The notes under the pieces: model-generated
What the model was told of the DNA's origin: nothing
Database searches by the model: none
The model's input: only the letters and a program-made list of their open reading frames with translations
NCBI GenBank assembly: GCA_919902505.1
Contig: CAKKRE010000021.1
Location: forward strand, 43,674-107,673
Length of the DNA: 64,000 bases
Source: Nitrospiraceae bacterium
GTDB lineage: Bacteria > Nitrospirota > Nitrospiria > Nitrospirales > Nitrospiraceae
Reading direction: 5' to 3'
Shown: in pieces, positions 39,549 through 50,059 of the stretch
How positions within the stretch are numbered: position 1 is the stretch's first letter
Layout of the letters: the number at the start of each line of letters is the position of its first letter
Program-made: the position numbers and the translations under genes

Positions 39549-42500
39549 TTACTTCATGGCAGTCGGAATCGCCTGCGGCTCGGGCAGCACTTCGGCTTGA
39601 CGTGCACCCGCTCCACTTGCGCTGAGAGGCTGAATCCGCGCATCGCCGGTCGGCAACACACGCAGATAGCCCCACTGTCCGGACTGCGTGTAGGGCAGCC
39701 GTGCATTCGACCACACGAAGTCGCCCACCTGACGATACGGTCCGCCCGCACCGCCACGGATGAAGACATCGAGGGTCTCAGACCCGGCGTATTCCACCAC
39801 GCTGATCATGTCGGCACCCGCCATGTACGGCTCGATCGGCCACTCGTGGCCCTCGACGCTGAACATGCCGTTCTGCTCGCTGTTCGCCCCGATCACATGG
39901 ATACGGAGCGCATCACCCGCGTGCGCCTCGATCAGAGGCGTGACGGGATCTTCGGGCTTATCCACCGCGCAAGGCTGGAAGATCTTGCCCAACGAGCACC
40001 CTTGTTCCTCGCGGAACTTGTACGGTTCAGCGCGGTAGTTCACCGACGTCAAACCGGCCACGTTCTGCACATAGGGCATGAACGCGGTTCCGATGATGTT
40101 GTCCTCGTCTTGGAAGAAGAGGGCCACGTCACGGTAGTTCCGCTTGCCGGCGTTTTCAGAAAGGGTGGTGTCGACGATGACGTCGGCCCGCCACACGTTC
40201 TTCTGTGACACATCGGCACCGGTGACGGGATCACGATACTGCGATCCCTTCGGACCGATGACGATCGCGCCGTACAATCCGTTACGCGGATTGACGACGA
40301 TGTTGCCACCGTCCCACACCAACGACGTCGTTTCCTTGTTGGAAGGATGCGCGTAATAGGTGTAGGTGCGGCTCTCGCCCGGAGCCACGGTCTGATCGCC
40401 GGCATTGTTGCCGACATTCAAGCCCTGGCTGTCTTTCGGATCGAAGGCCAGACCCGGCGCAAAGAACGACGCCCGGCTCGCCTTCATCTTGTTCTTCAGA
40501 TTCACCTTGAGGCAATCGCCCAGATTGGCGCGCAGCGTGAGCGGATTCGGCATCACGTTGCCCGCGACGGTCGCGGCTTCTTCCTCCAGCGCGAAGATCT
40601 TGCCTTCCGGCATGGTCATTTCGATCTTCCGCTCGAAATCCACCTCGATCGCATCCGGGGCCTTCGGATTGAGCTTCATCGGGCGATCCAACGCCACGAC
40701 GTTGAAGCTCTTCACCGGAGCATCCGACGGACACACGGAATTGGGAGTCGCCGGGATCCCGAGAGGATTGGTCCCCCTGGGCAGCGGCTTCAAGTCCGCC
40801 ACTTCCTTATCGAGCACGCGGATGATGCCCCATCCACCTTCGGCGAAGTGCGACGTTCTGCCGTTGAAGTGGATGTAGTCACCCGGCATACCCTGGAATC
40901 CACCCGCCTTGGTGACGAGGTCGTACCGCTCGGCGATCCCGACGTGAATCGAGTTCTTCCGGTTGGCCTCCGGGGCATACCGCTCCGTGAGGAAGGTATG
41001 TCCGGCGATCGTCCAGACGTGGGATTCGTTCATCAGCTGATGCAACAGGCGGAACACCATGGTGTCGCCCGTGTACGCCCGCAAGAGCGGCGTGCCCGGA
41101 TCACCGTGGATCGCGCTGCTGAACAGCTTCGAGGTGTCCGGATTGTTGGACAGGCGTTGTGCAAACGGAGCCGCGCGGAAGTTGAAACCGCTACCGGTCG
41201 TGTGCGTCCCGCCGTTGATGTACTTGTTCGGCGCATTCAGGATCTTGTCCGGCATCTGGAAGGACACCGTCTTTCCTGCTTCCAACGCCACTTCGATCGG
41301 CTGTCCGGGAGGATTGCCGGCTTCGATGACGTTGACCGTGTGCGGCACCGTGTCGTGGATGGAGACCATCAACTCACGGAAGCTGCCGCTGACACCGGCA
41401 CCGATCGGCTCGTTGCTGTGAATGTCCGCGATCGGACCGCTATACACCAACTTGCCGTTCTTCGGATCATGATAGGTGGACCCGAACGGCTCCACGATCG
41501 TCACGCCGAACCCGCCATGGGGCCAGGTCGTCGCGCCGAACGCGTGGTCATGCCAGAACACGGTTCCCATATCCACGTCCACCCACCACCGGTACCGCAC
41601 GAACTCCGGCGACACAAGATCGCCCGCCGGGTGGTTGTGCTTCAGTGGCTTGAAGAACGTGATTTGATCGCCCTTGATTTCCTTGATACGAACGACTTCC
41701 TGACAGCTCTTATCCCGCGGCAGTGACGCCGCTGGATCGTTGCCCTTCTCCAAGCAATCCATCCCCACCATCAGTTCCGTGTTGGGATGGAACAATGCCG
41801 CGCCAGGTGCCATCTGGATCTTCATAGCGGTGGCGCCGGCTTTCGCCTCGCCCGTGAGCTTCGCAACCATCGGAGCCGGCAATCCATGCTTGGTCTTCTT
41901 CCCCCACATGGTGAACGGCCGGACCGACATTTCATACTCCATCCCGGAGATCACACCGTCTGAGTTCCCGGTGTCGAACTGGAAGAAGTGGGGATGGATG
42001 TTGATCTTGGACGACTGGAAGTTCGTGTAATCGTCGTCGTCCCATTCGCTGGTCAACAACAAGTCCACGCAGTCATACACGTTGGCGCGGATGACGGCGG
42101 GCAGTTTCAGATCGTCATTGGCTCTGGTCAAACGCTCTTCTTCGTGAAGGACGTAGATCAGACCGTCCTTGTCCACCATGGCCGGCTCTTTCCCCTGCTT
42201 CTTGGCCAAGGTGATCGGCATGCGGACAAAGTGGATGTTGTAATGCTTCCGATTGGCGTTGTCAGGGCACAGGCTCCAACGGCCCTGTTCGCCCGGCATC
42301 GCCGGCTCGGAGGTCCGCTCACCGTTGGCATCCTGGTGAATCGGCTCCAACCATGGCGCACCGCTGTGGTTCGCCGAGAACGGCACGCGCTTGCCGAAGT
42401 GCGGCTTGAACAACGGCCAGGCCATTTTCCCTGTCGTCGGATCGAACAGGATCGCCGGTCTGGTGCTGTCATCCCACTTCGCGGCCCACGTATACTTCGG

Positions 42501-44489
42501 ATTCGGAGCGGTGCTTTCCCGCTCACCGCGAGCGATGTTGCCGTCCCACTTCCAGTCCCACACCGTCGAATCGTAGGCCATGATCTGGCCCTTTTCATCA
42601 TTGGTGTGGCCCGGCTGACCCTGGGCCGGAACAAACATCTCGACCCAATCCTTGATGTTCACGATCACAGGATCGGACTTCCAGTTCGTCTTCTGGCTCT
42701 TGTCGACGATCTTGAAGGTCTTGCCGAACCAGTCGACCGTGCTGCCGATCAACTTATCCGACGAAACACCCTGCTTCATACGGCCCAGACGATCCGGCAA
42801 CTCACGCATATCCGGCATCGTGTCGGTATGCGCTGCACCGACCTGCAACGTATTGTAGAACCGGCCGTACCCCCACATGCCCGCCACATAGTGGTGCGCG
42901 ACGTGGCAGTGATAGAGGAACTCGCCGGCCAGGTGCTGACAGCCACCGCCGCCGCATTCCGGTTCCAGGTCGAGCGCTTCGGACGGACCAACCACTTCCA
43001 CGTCCACCCGATCGGACTTCGTCCGGACCACCGGATACTTCACCGGACCGTCCTGTCCCTTAAACCAATGCTCTTCCTGATCGGCACGCGGGCTGCGCTG
43101 CCAACGGATGGTGCCGCTGTGCGGATGGTGGGAGTGGAACACTTCCGATCCACCATGCACCAAACGCCACTTGACCGGATCACCGAGGTAGCCACGGGCC
43201 ACCGTGGTGGGCGGGTCACCGAAGGTGTAGGCGCTGTAGGCCAGCGACTCATCTTCGAAGCCGAAATATTCATGCTGCAAGTGCATCTGATCGATGCCGA
43301 ACGGCTCGCTGCGATAGTTGATCGCGCGGCCACCCGGACGATAGGCATCGGTCAACGGATCGCGCTGCGGCAAGAAGTCACCCTTCTTGTTCAGCGGACG
43401 GAACGCTTCGTCGCCGATCTCGTGATAGAAGAGCACGAATTCGCGGAAGTCCGGTCCGGATCCGTTGTCGATCATGACCTCCCATCCACCGTCGATCTCG
43501 GGCGCGGCGCCCGTTCCGAGCGGATCGAGGTACTTGGAGCCCTTCGGTTCGACGATGAAGGCACCGAAGAGGCCCAACACCGTCAACTCGCGATCATGAC
43601 TCCATGAGTGGAACTGCCGCACACCTTCCTGCATCTGCGGATGGATGTACCATTCGAACTCCTGCGCCTTGCCCGGCGAGACTACCGTGTCCGGGTTCGT
43701 CGTCGTCGCAGGCTTCCCGGTGGCGCTTACGATCATGCTGGAAGCTGCGATGACCAAGCTACCGTCCTCACCCTCCATCTGATTGCGCAGCGTCATCTTG
43801 ACGCAATCGCCCTGGTTGGCACGAAGCACCAGCGGCTGAATCGCATCGCCCTGGTTGCCGGTCGTCACCGCGCCAGGATCGAATCCGTCCTTTTCGCGCG
43901 CTTCCTTGTTCTTGGTTTCCTCAGCGCGAACCTTGTCGATTTCCCCGGTGTGGACGTACATATAGCCGGGATAGAAGTCGAGCCAGCGGTTCAAGCTGAT
44001 TTCGATGTTGATCATCGACACGTCGTACTTCTTCACCGGCGCATTGGCGGGACATTTCCCCCCTGACGTCATCACCGGTTCGCCCTTCGACGAATCGGAC
44101 GCCAGCAGGAAGCTGCTCCCGTCCTGTCCCATATACTGGTGCATCATCGACATTTCGTTGAATGCACCGGAAGTCTGCTGCGCCTTCGCGTCCGTCTGCG
44201 CCTGTTGTTCCAACTTCTCCATCAGGCGGTGGTGCTGCATCTCCATCTTTTCTGCATTCCCGGCACGACCCTCCATGGCGTTTTCCACCACGGTCTGACC
44301 CTTCAGGGTCTGGGTCCAGCCCGGCATGGCGACAGGCGTCGCATGTCCATCATGCGACTGATCGCCCGGCCCGGCCGCAAATACCCACGGCGCCGCGAGC
44401 AAACTGCCCGATAGCAGCGCCGCCTGCAGGCTCAGCATCGCCTTGCGACTGATGCGCCTGCGCTTTGACACATGCACTGAAGACCTCAT
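39549..44489 (-). CDS. Giant secreted multicopper oxidase (1646 aa, multiple cupredoxin modules)
   Basis: YHCHVAHHYVAGMWGYGR type-1/type-3 motif, HSHHPHSG, INIHPHFFQF, VFWHDHAFG; repeated LRANxGDCVKxxLxNxM modules; N-terminal signal. Confidence 0.9.
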   Translation of the reverse strand: MRSSVHVSKRRRISRKAMLSLQAALLSGSLLAAPWVFAAGPGDQSHDGHATPVAMPGWTQTLKGQTVVENAMEGRAGNAEKMEMQHHRLMEKLEQQAQTDAKAQQTSGAFNEMSMMHQYMGQDGSSFLLASDSSKGEPVMTSGGKCPANAPVKKYDVSMINIEISLNRWLDFYPGYMYVHTGEIDKVRAEETKNKEAREKDGFDPGAVTTGNQGDAIQPLVLRANQGDCVKMTLRNQMEGEDGSLVIAASSMIVSATGKPATTTNPDTVVSPGKAQEFEWYIHPQMQEGVRQFHSWSHDRELTVLGLFGAFIVEPKGSKYLDPLGTGAAPEIDGGWEVMIDNGSGPDFREFVLFYHEIGDEAFRPLNKKGDFLPQRDPLTDAYRPGGRAINYRSEPFGIDQMHLQHEYFGFEDESLAYSAYTFGDPPTTVARGYLGDPVKWRLVHGGSEVFHSHHPHSGTIRWQRSPRADQEEHWFKGQDGPVKYPVVRTKSDRVDVEVVGPSEALDLEPECGGGGCQHLAGEFLYHCHVAHHYVAGMWGYGRFYNTLQVGAAHTDTMPDMRELPDRLGRMKQGVSSDKLIGSTVDWFGKTFKIVDKSQKTNWKSDPVIVNIKDWVEMFVPAQGQPGHTNDEKGQIMAYDSTVWDWKWDGNIARGERESTAPNPKYTWAAKWDDSTRPAILFDPTTGKMAWPLFKPHFGKRVPFSANHSGAPWLEPIHQDANGERTSEPAMPGEQGRWSLCPDNANRKHYNIHFVRMPITLAKKQGKEPAMVDKDGLIYVLHEEERLTRANDDLKLPAVIRANVYDCVDLLLTSEWDDDDYTNFQSSKINIHPHFFQFDTGNSDGVISGMEYEMSVRPFTMWGKKTKHGLPAPMVAKLTGEAKAGATAMKIQMAPGAALFHPNTELMVGMDCLEKGNDPAASLPRDKSCQEVVRIKEIKGDQITFFKPLKHNHPAGDLVSPEFVRYRWWVDVDMGTVFWHDHAFGATTWPHGGFGVTIVEPFGSTYHDPKNGKLVYSGPIADIHSNEPIGAGVSGSFRELMVSIHDTVPHTVNVIEAGNPPGQPIEVALEAGKTVSFQMPDKILNAPNKYINGGTHTTGSGFNFRAAPFAQRLSNNPDTSKLFSSAIHGDPGTPLLRAYTGDTMVFRLLHQLMNESHVWTIAGHTFLTERYAPEANRKNSIHVGIAERYDLVTKAGGFQGMPGDYIHFNGRTSHFAEGGWGIIRVLDKEVADLKPLPRGTNPLGIPATPNSVCPSDAPVKSFNVVALDRPMKLNPKAPDAIEVDFERKIEMTMPEGKIFALEEEAATVAGNVMPNPLTLRANLGDCLKVNLKNKMKASRASFFAPGLAFDPKDSQGLNVGNNAGDQTVAPGESRTYTYYAHPSNKETTSLVWDGGNIVVNPRNGLYGAIVIGPKGSQYRDPVTGADVSQKNVWRADVIVDTTLSENAGKRNYRDVALFFQDEDNIIGTAFMPYVQNVAGLTSVNYRAEPYKFREEQGCSLGKIFQPCAVDKPEDPVTPLIEAHAGDALRIHVIGANSEQNGMFSVEGHEWPIEPYMAGADMISVVEYAGSETLDVFIRGGAGGPYRQVGDFVWSNARLPYTQSGQWGYLRVLPTGDARIQPLSASGAGARQAEVLPEPQAIPTAMK

Positions 44490-44728
44490 ATGTCGGCCTC
44501 CCTCCTTGATAATCCCGCGCCCTTCCGCGGGAGTGGTTAAAAAGCGTGGTCGTGTGACCGGCCTCCGTCAGGCAGGACCCCGGCTCCTCCGGCCTCTCCT
44601 TTTTCCCTCCACGAAACGCTCCCAAAAGGAAAAAGGGCTGGTGAAGGATGTCCTCAAAGTTCGAGGGAGCAGGTCATTCGGAGGCCGGTCCTAATCACCC
44701 GCACCTTCACCAGCACTGCGGCTACAAC

Positions 44729-44743
44729 GCAATTGATGTGCCC
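44729..44743 (-). promoter_or_regulatory. Candidate sigma54 -24/-12 promoter upstream of multicopper oxidase
   Basis: Minus strand GGGCAC-ATCAA-TTGC versus consensus TGGCAC-N5-TTGC (one mismatch, invariant GG/GC kept). Confidence 0.45.
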
Positions 44744-44849
44744 ACTAGTGGAATTTCTCACTCACAGGATTTTGCACGCGTTATGAAGGTGTTAGGCAAT
44801 GATGTAGGAAAAATTAACCGGGCGTGAAATGCCACAGTTTTCCAGACGA

Positions 44850-44910
44850 TTAGACAGCACACCTCGATACCGACATGAACACTTAAAATACAACTACTTA
44901 GACTGTCTAA
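44850..44910. promoter_or_regulatory. Candidate enhancer-binding-protein site
   Basis: Near-perfect palindrome TTAGACTGTCTAA (44898-44910) plus half-site TTAGACAG (44850-44857), ~110-170 bp upstream of the -24 element. Confidence 0.4.
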
Positions 44911-45065
44911 ATAGATGGACATCAAATCATGATTTTTGGGGCAATACGGGACAGCCACCTCGCTCCACGGTTGCGAAAGGAAGAGTCATCGGACTGATTC
45001 TGAAGAGGATTTGAATGGATGCAGGGAGCGGATGAGGGACCTGAAGCCAGGCTCTCTTGTCCGAA

Positions 45066-46499
45066 CTACTGAATGCCGAGCTCGTGCAGCTTGTTGTAGA
45101 GACTGGCCCGACTGATTTTGAGCACACGGGCCGCTTGCACTCGATTCCCGGAGGTCTGCTGCAATGCCTGCAGGATACGAGCCCGCTCGGCCTGTCGCGC
45201 CGCGCCCCGGCCGACCGTCCTGAGGTCGGTATCCTGAGGGTGACTCCCCAGTTCGACCAGATCCGCACAGGTCAGCTCCGTATGGGTCGTGGTCACCACG
45301 GCTCGCTCGATATAATGCTGCAGCTCACGAACATTCCCGGGCCAGGGCGCAGCGGTCAAGGCACGCATGGCCTCTTCGCTCACCTGACGCAGGTCCTGCC
45401 GATGCCGCTGGCAGGAGTCGGCAATAAATTTTTCGACCAAGAGGGGAATGTCCACCCTTCGGTCACGGAGCGGAGGCAAATGAACAGGCAACACGGCCAG
45501 CCGATAGTAGAGGTCCTGACGAAACGCCTTCGCCTTGACCAAATCGGTCAGATCCTTGTTGGTGGCAGAAATGACACGGACATCGATCTTGACCGGCTGC
45601 GTCCCGCCGACTCGCTTAATCTCGCCTTCTTGCAAGACGCGAAGAAGTTTAGCCTGGAAGGTCGGAGAGGTATCGGCAATCTCATCCAGAAAGATCGTGC
45701 CACCGTCGGCCTCTTCGAACAGACCGGGCTTGGCCCCGGCCGCTCCGGTAAAGGCGCCTTTGACATGGCCGAACAGCTCACTCTCCAGCAACGTTTCCGG
45801 GAGCGCCCCGCAATCGACCACCACAAACGGCTTGTCGCGACGGTAGCTCGTCTGGTGAATAGTCCGGGCCACGAGTTCCTTTCCCGTGCCGCTTTCACCC
45901 TGGATCAACACCGTGGCCGAACTGTCGGCCACCAACCGGATCATTTCAAACAGCTGATTCATGGCCGGACTCGCACCGACCAGATCGCCCAATCTCGATT
46001 CGGTCCGTTCCGGACGCGATCGGCCAGGCCTTTGCTGCGACAGCGCCGCTGGAATACTGAGCGGCTCCGACCGCTTGTGAAACAGCACGAGGACCGAGGC
46101 CACTTCTCCTGTCGAGGAGACGAGCGGAAACGCCTGGTGCATGCCGCAGGCAGTCCCATCGCCCGACGTGTTGCAGGAGACCGTGAGTACTTCCCCCGTC
46201 TTAAAAACCGACTCAGCCGGACAGGTCCCGCAGGGGTCTGTCATTTGAACGAAGGACTGAAAACACTTGGCCGGCTTGGCGACCGCAGACGGCTCGCCGG
46301 AGTGCGCCCACGCGGCGTCATTGGCATAGACCACGTTGAGTTCTCGATCTATCACGGCGACGCGGTCCGTCAGCCCGTCAGCCAATTGCTTCAACGCTTC
46401 CAAACGAGCGGCCAAAATCGGATCGGCGAAGGGGGAAAGGGGCGTTACCTGTGAGTGAGATCCGGCCATCTCATCACTCCTCATTTCTATGGGAACCAC
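45066..46499 (-). CDS. Sigma54-dependent transcriptional activator with N-terminal PAS domain
   Basis: AAA+ motifs [25 protein letters not shown]-terminal Fis HTH ([23 protein letters not shown]). Confidence 0.9.
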   Translation of the reverse strand: MVPIEMRSDEMAGSHSQVTPLSPFADPILAARLEALKQLADGLTDRVAVIDRELNVVYANDAAWAHSGEPSAVAKPAKCFQSFVQMTDPCGTCPAESVFKTGEVLTVSCNTSGDGTACGMHQAFPLVSSTGEVASVLVLFHKRSEPLSIPAALSQQRPGRSRPERTESRLGDLVGASPAMNQLFEMIRLVADSSATVLIQGESGTGKELVARTIHQTSYRRDKPFVVVDCGALPETLLESELFGHVKGAFTGAAGAKPGLFEEADGGTIFLDEIADTSPTFQAKLLRVLQEGEIKRVGGTQPVKIDVRVISATNKDLTDLVKAKAFRQDLYYRLAVLPVHLPPLRDRRVDIPLLVEKFIADSCQRHRQDLRQVSEEAMRALTAAPWPGNVRELQHYIERAVVTTTHTELTCADLVELGSHPQDTDLRTVGRGAARQAERARILQALQQTSGNRVQAARVLKISRASLYNKLHELGIQ

Positions 46500-46610
46500 G
46501 AGGGGCCTTTCTACACTGTAGAGGCCCTATTTGTACTACGCCCACGACTACGAAGACAACCCTCCCCCCTTGGGGGAGACCTCGCGAAAACACGTATCAA
46601 CCGCCCATGT

Positions 46611-47042
46611 TCAGTGCAGCAGTCCATCCTCTGGCCGGCCTCCGGGATGTTGCAGGAGTTGCTTGACCGTCGCTTTGAGCTCCGATAGCCTGACCGGCTT
46701 GTCGAAGTAGGCCGTCGCGCCGTTCTTTATCGCCTCGTCCTTGGTCTGGGCATCACCAAAGGCGGTCATGACGATAATCGGACAACCGGGCACACAGCTT
46801 CTCAATCGATGGACATAGTCGAAACCGCCGGCCGGCATTTTCAAGTCGGTCACGATCAGATCGGGAGCCGCTCGTATGACCGCAGCCAGCCCCTCTTCCC
46901 CGTTGCTGGCCTCGCGCAATTGGTATCCCTCTCCCCACAGCTCATCGCAGAGCAAGCTCCGCATATCCTTATCGTCTTCCACCACCAGTAATACGGCTGG
47001 TGTTCGACTGTCCACGTTCGAACCCTCGGAATAGGTCACCAT
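46611..47042 (-). CDS. Stand-alone response regulator receiver protein
   Basis: VLLVVEDDKDMRSLLCDEL...LIVTDLKMPAGGFD...GATAYFDKPV; no output domain. Confidence 0.85.
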   Translation of the reverse strand: MVTYSEGSNVDSRTPAVLLVVEDDKDMRSLLCDELWGEGYQLREASNGEEGLAAVIRAAPDLIVTDLKMPAGGFDYVHRLRSCVPGCPIIVMTAFGDAQTKDEAIKNGATAYFDKPVRLSELKATVKQLLQHPGGRPEDGLLH

Positions 47043-47225
47043 GGGGACAACACAACGCAAACCATGTGCCACTCGCGCCGGCGCGTGAAAGCGAGCAACT
47101 CCTTGTATTCACTGGACAACTGGACGCGAAGGTTTTTCCAACCAGTAGGTGCATGAACCGGCCTCTGGCGAGAAAGACCCCACCCTCTGAAAAAGCCCTG
47201 TCCCGAAGCGCCACAACGGGACGAG

Positions 47226-47340
47226 CAGAGCGTATGGCGAATAGCCGATGGCGTATGGCACGAGCGAAGAAAAGAGTCCAACCATTCCCAAGGGCTGTTC
47301 AATCCCAGCCATAAGCTAGATGCCATACGCTATCAGCTCT
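47226..47340. repeat. TATGGC-family inverted repeat, copy 2
   Basis: gcgtatggcgaatagccgatggcgtatggcacgagcgaaga ... gccatacgctatcagctc. Confidence 0.7.
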
Positions 47341-50023
47341 TGTCTATCGGTAGGCAAACGGTGAAGGTCGTCCCCCGCTCAGGTTCACTCTCCACCTCGA
47401 TCGTTCCGCTGTGTTCCTCAATGATGCCCTTCACCACCGTCAGACCTAACCCGGTTCCCTTCCCGAACTCCTTGGTGGTGAAAAACGGGTCGAACACCTT
47501 GGCGATCACGTCCCGGGGCATCCCGTGACCGGTATCCGCCACCGACAACCGGACCATGTCTCGGTCCGGCGCCAGTGCCAGCTTCAAGACCCCTCCCCCG
47601 GGCATCGCATGGATCGCATTCATCACCAGGTTGATCAGGACCTGACTCATCTGATCGGCATCGGCATGCACCAACGGGCAGGCGTCGGCGAACGAGGTTT
47701 CCACGCGGATGTTGCTGTGAGACAGGCGTTCCTGGAAAATTTCCAGGTTGTCCTCGATGGTCTGGCGCAAGTCCAAGGCGCGGTGCTCGACCGGACGTCG
47801 CCGGGCAAACGCCAGCAACTGATTCATCACCCGCGTAATTCGCTCGACCTGACTGACGATAGTTTGAAGCCCCTTCCTGACCGGCTCCTCCTTCGTTCGC
47901 TCCATCAGATATTCGGCCCGGCCCAAAATGACGTTCATGGGTGTGCCGATCTCATGCGCCATGCCGGATGCCACGGTTCCCAGTTCGGCCACGCGCTCCG
48001 TCCGACGGAGTTGCGCCTGCAGGCGCTTCCGCTCCGTGATGTCGCTGGCGATGCCGTCGATCCGCAACGGACGGCCTTCGGCATCCTTGATGACCCGCCC
48101 GCGGTCATGCAGCCAACGCAGGTCGCCGTCGAGCCTGACGATGCGATACTCCACATCGAACTCCCCCATGGTCAAGAGGGCCTGTCTCGCCTGTTCCGCA
48201 ATCACGCGATCGTCGGGATGAACGACCTCCAGCCATAACGAGGGCCGGGCCAAAAACGCGTCGGTCGGGCGTCCATAGATCTCCAGCACAGACGGACTGA
48301 CATAAAACAGCGTGGACAGATCCAGCGACGACGACCAGATCACGTCCTCCATCGCCCCCAATAAACTTTGAAGCCGCTCTTCACTCTCCCGCAACTTCTG
48401 CTCGGCCGCTTTGCGCATCGAAATATCCCGCAAGACGACCAGTATGCCGAACCCCTCTTCATCCTGGAACCGGGCGGCCCTGACAGCCACATCCACGCTC
48501 ACCCCGTCCAACCGCACGATCTTTTCCTCGACCTCAGGCACCGTGTTACCGGGCTCCAGGAGATGCCGGATCCGTTCACCGATCAACTCGTGGTAGTCGG
48601 GATGCGCCAGGTCGTACAGCGACTTGCCGAGAATCTCCTCTCCCGACCGGGCCCCGAACAACCGAAGGCCCTGTTCGTTGGTAAAGATGATCCGGTTCTC
48701 CCGGTTAACCAGGATGGCATCCGGCAAGACCGCCAACAGCCGGCGATACCGGTCTTCGCTTTGGCGCAGCAACGCCTCGGCCTTTTTCCACTCGGTCACA
48801 TCGCGCGTCACACCCAAAACCGCCGTAATGGTGCCATCGGCTGATCGCAGAGGCACCACATGCATATCCAGCCACCGGTGAGTCCCCAGAAGACCGACCA
48901 TCTGAAACTCCAATCGCCCCGCTTCCCCTCGCCCTGCCTTACGGACCAGCTCACGGTAGATCGTTCGAAACTCGGCGGTGACCAGATGGCACACATCCCG
49001 TCCGATGATGTCGGCACTGCTCATCACCTCGATCATGGCAAGGCCTGCGGCGTTGATGGTCCGGACGGTTCCATCCAGGTTGAGCAGTTTCACACATTCG
49101 GGCTCGGTCTCAATAATCGCCCGTAACAGGGCCTCGCGTTCCGCCAGCTCCTGTTCGAGCCGTTTGCGTTCGGTAATATCGCGGAGGATGACGGTGTAAT
49201 ACCGCGTCCCTTCCACCGCGATCTGCGAGATCGCGGCTTCGATCGGAAATTCCTCTCCGTCGGCCCGGACCCCCATCACCATGCCCAGCGCGCCCATTTG
49301 GCGCGTCGTGATACCGGAACGGCCGAACGCCCGGATATGCTCATCATGGGCGCTGCGGAAACGCTCGGGAAGCAGTCGATCCAGCGGCCGTCCCAACACT
49401 TCCTCGGCGCTCCACTGAAACATCTTTGCAGCCGCCTGATTGAACAGCACGATCTTGTGCCCTTCGTCGATGGTGATAATGGCATCCATGGCCGAGCGAA
49501 TGATGCCTTCAAAGCGCAGTTTCTCCCCCTGCATTTCTGCTTCAGCACGACGTTGTCCCGCCTCGGCACCCACCACCGCCGCTTCAGCCCGGATACGCGC
49601 TTCCGCCGCTAGAGCCTCTGCGGCCTCAGTTTGATGTGGCTCAGCCCGCGCGGTCGTGAGTGCCTGAGACATCCGGCCGGGACCCACGTCCGGCCTATCC
49701 GGACTAAGCGGGCGACCGGTCACCAATGCAGCCACGGCCCCCATGATCCCGATGCCCAGCAGACGATTGAGCCATGAGGAAAGCGGCAGAGAGCCGGCGG
49801 AGGACGCAAGAGGGCCGATCAGCGCCAGCAACGCCACCAGCCCCATAAAATAGCGGGAAACCTGCCCGAGTGAGGAAGCCGCGATCAGAATGAACGGAAT
49901 CGCATAGAGCAGCCACAGGTCGATCCCGGCGGGCGCCGACAGATCCAGGACGAAGATCCCGACCGTCAGCAGCAATGGAACGCCGTATTCAAACCGCGGA
50001 GATTTCTGATGAAGGGGCTGCAC
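47333..50023 (-). CDS. Multi-PAS membrane sensor histidine kinase
   Basis: Several PAS domains, HisKA GMAHEIGTPMNVILG, HATPase DTGHGMPRDVIAKVFDPFFTTKEFGKGTGLGLTVV. Confidence 0.9.
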   Translation of the reverse strand: MQPLHQKSPRFEYGVPLLLTVGIFVLDLSAPAGIDLWLLYAIPFILIAASSLGQVSRYFMGLVALLALIGPLASSAGSLPLSSWLNRLLGIGIMGAVAALVTGRPLSPDRPDVGPGRMSQALTTARAEPHQTEAAEALAAEARIRAEAAVVGAEAGQRRAEAEMQGEKLRFEGIIRSAMDAIITIDEGHKIVLFNQAAAKMFQWSAEEVLGRPLDRLLPERFRSAHDEHIRAFGRSGITTRQMGALGMVMGVRADGEEFPIEAAISQIAVEGTRYYTVILRDITERKRLEQELAEREALLRAIIETEPECVKLLNLDGTVRTINAAGLAMIEVMSSADIIGRDVCHLVTAEFRTIYRELVRKAGRGEAGRLEFQMVGLLGTHRWLDMHVVPLRSADGTITAVLGVTRDVTEWKKAEALLRQSEDRYRRLLAVLPDAILVNRENRIIFTNEQGLRLFGARSGEEILGKSLYDLAHPDYHELIGERIRHLLEPGNTVPEVEEKIVRLDGVSVDVAVRAARFQDEEGFGILVVLRDISMRKAAEQKLRESEERLQSLLGAMEDVIWSSSLDLSTLFYVSPSVLEIYGRPTDAFLARPSLWLEVVHPDDRVIAEQARQALLTMGEFDVEYRIVRLDGDLRWLHDRGRVIKDAEGRPLRIDGIASDITERKRLQAQLRRTERVAELGTVASGMAHEIGTPMNVILGRAEYLMERTKEEPVRKGLQTIVSQVERITRVMNQLLAFARRRPVEHRALDLRQTIEDNLEIFQERLSHSNIRVETSFADACPLVHADADQMSQVLINLVMNAIHAMPGGGVLKLALAPDRDMVRLSVADTGHGMPRDVIAKVFDPFFTTKEFGKGTGLGLTVVKGIIEEHSGTIEVESEPERGTTFTVCLPIDKS

Positions 50024-50059
50024 GCCGATGGCTCCCAGCGCGAGGGTGAGACGGTGAAG

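Noticed and set aside
46500-46530. Hairpin aggggcctttctacactgtagaggccct between the receiver and sigma54 activator genes
   Set aside because: Stem is interrupted and lacks a clear T-tract; could be structural but not enough to call a terminator.
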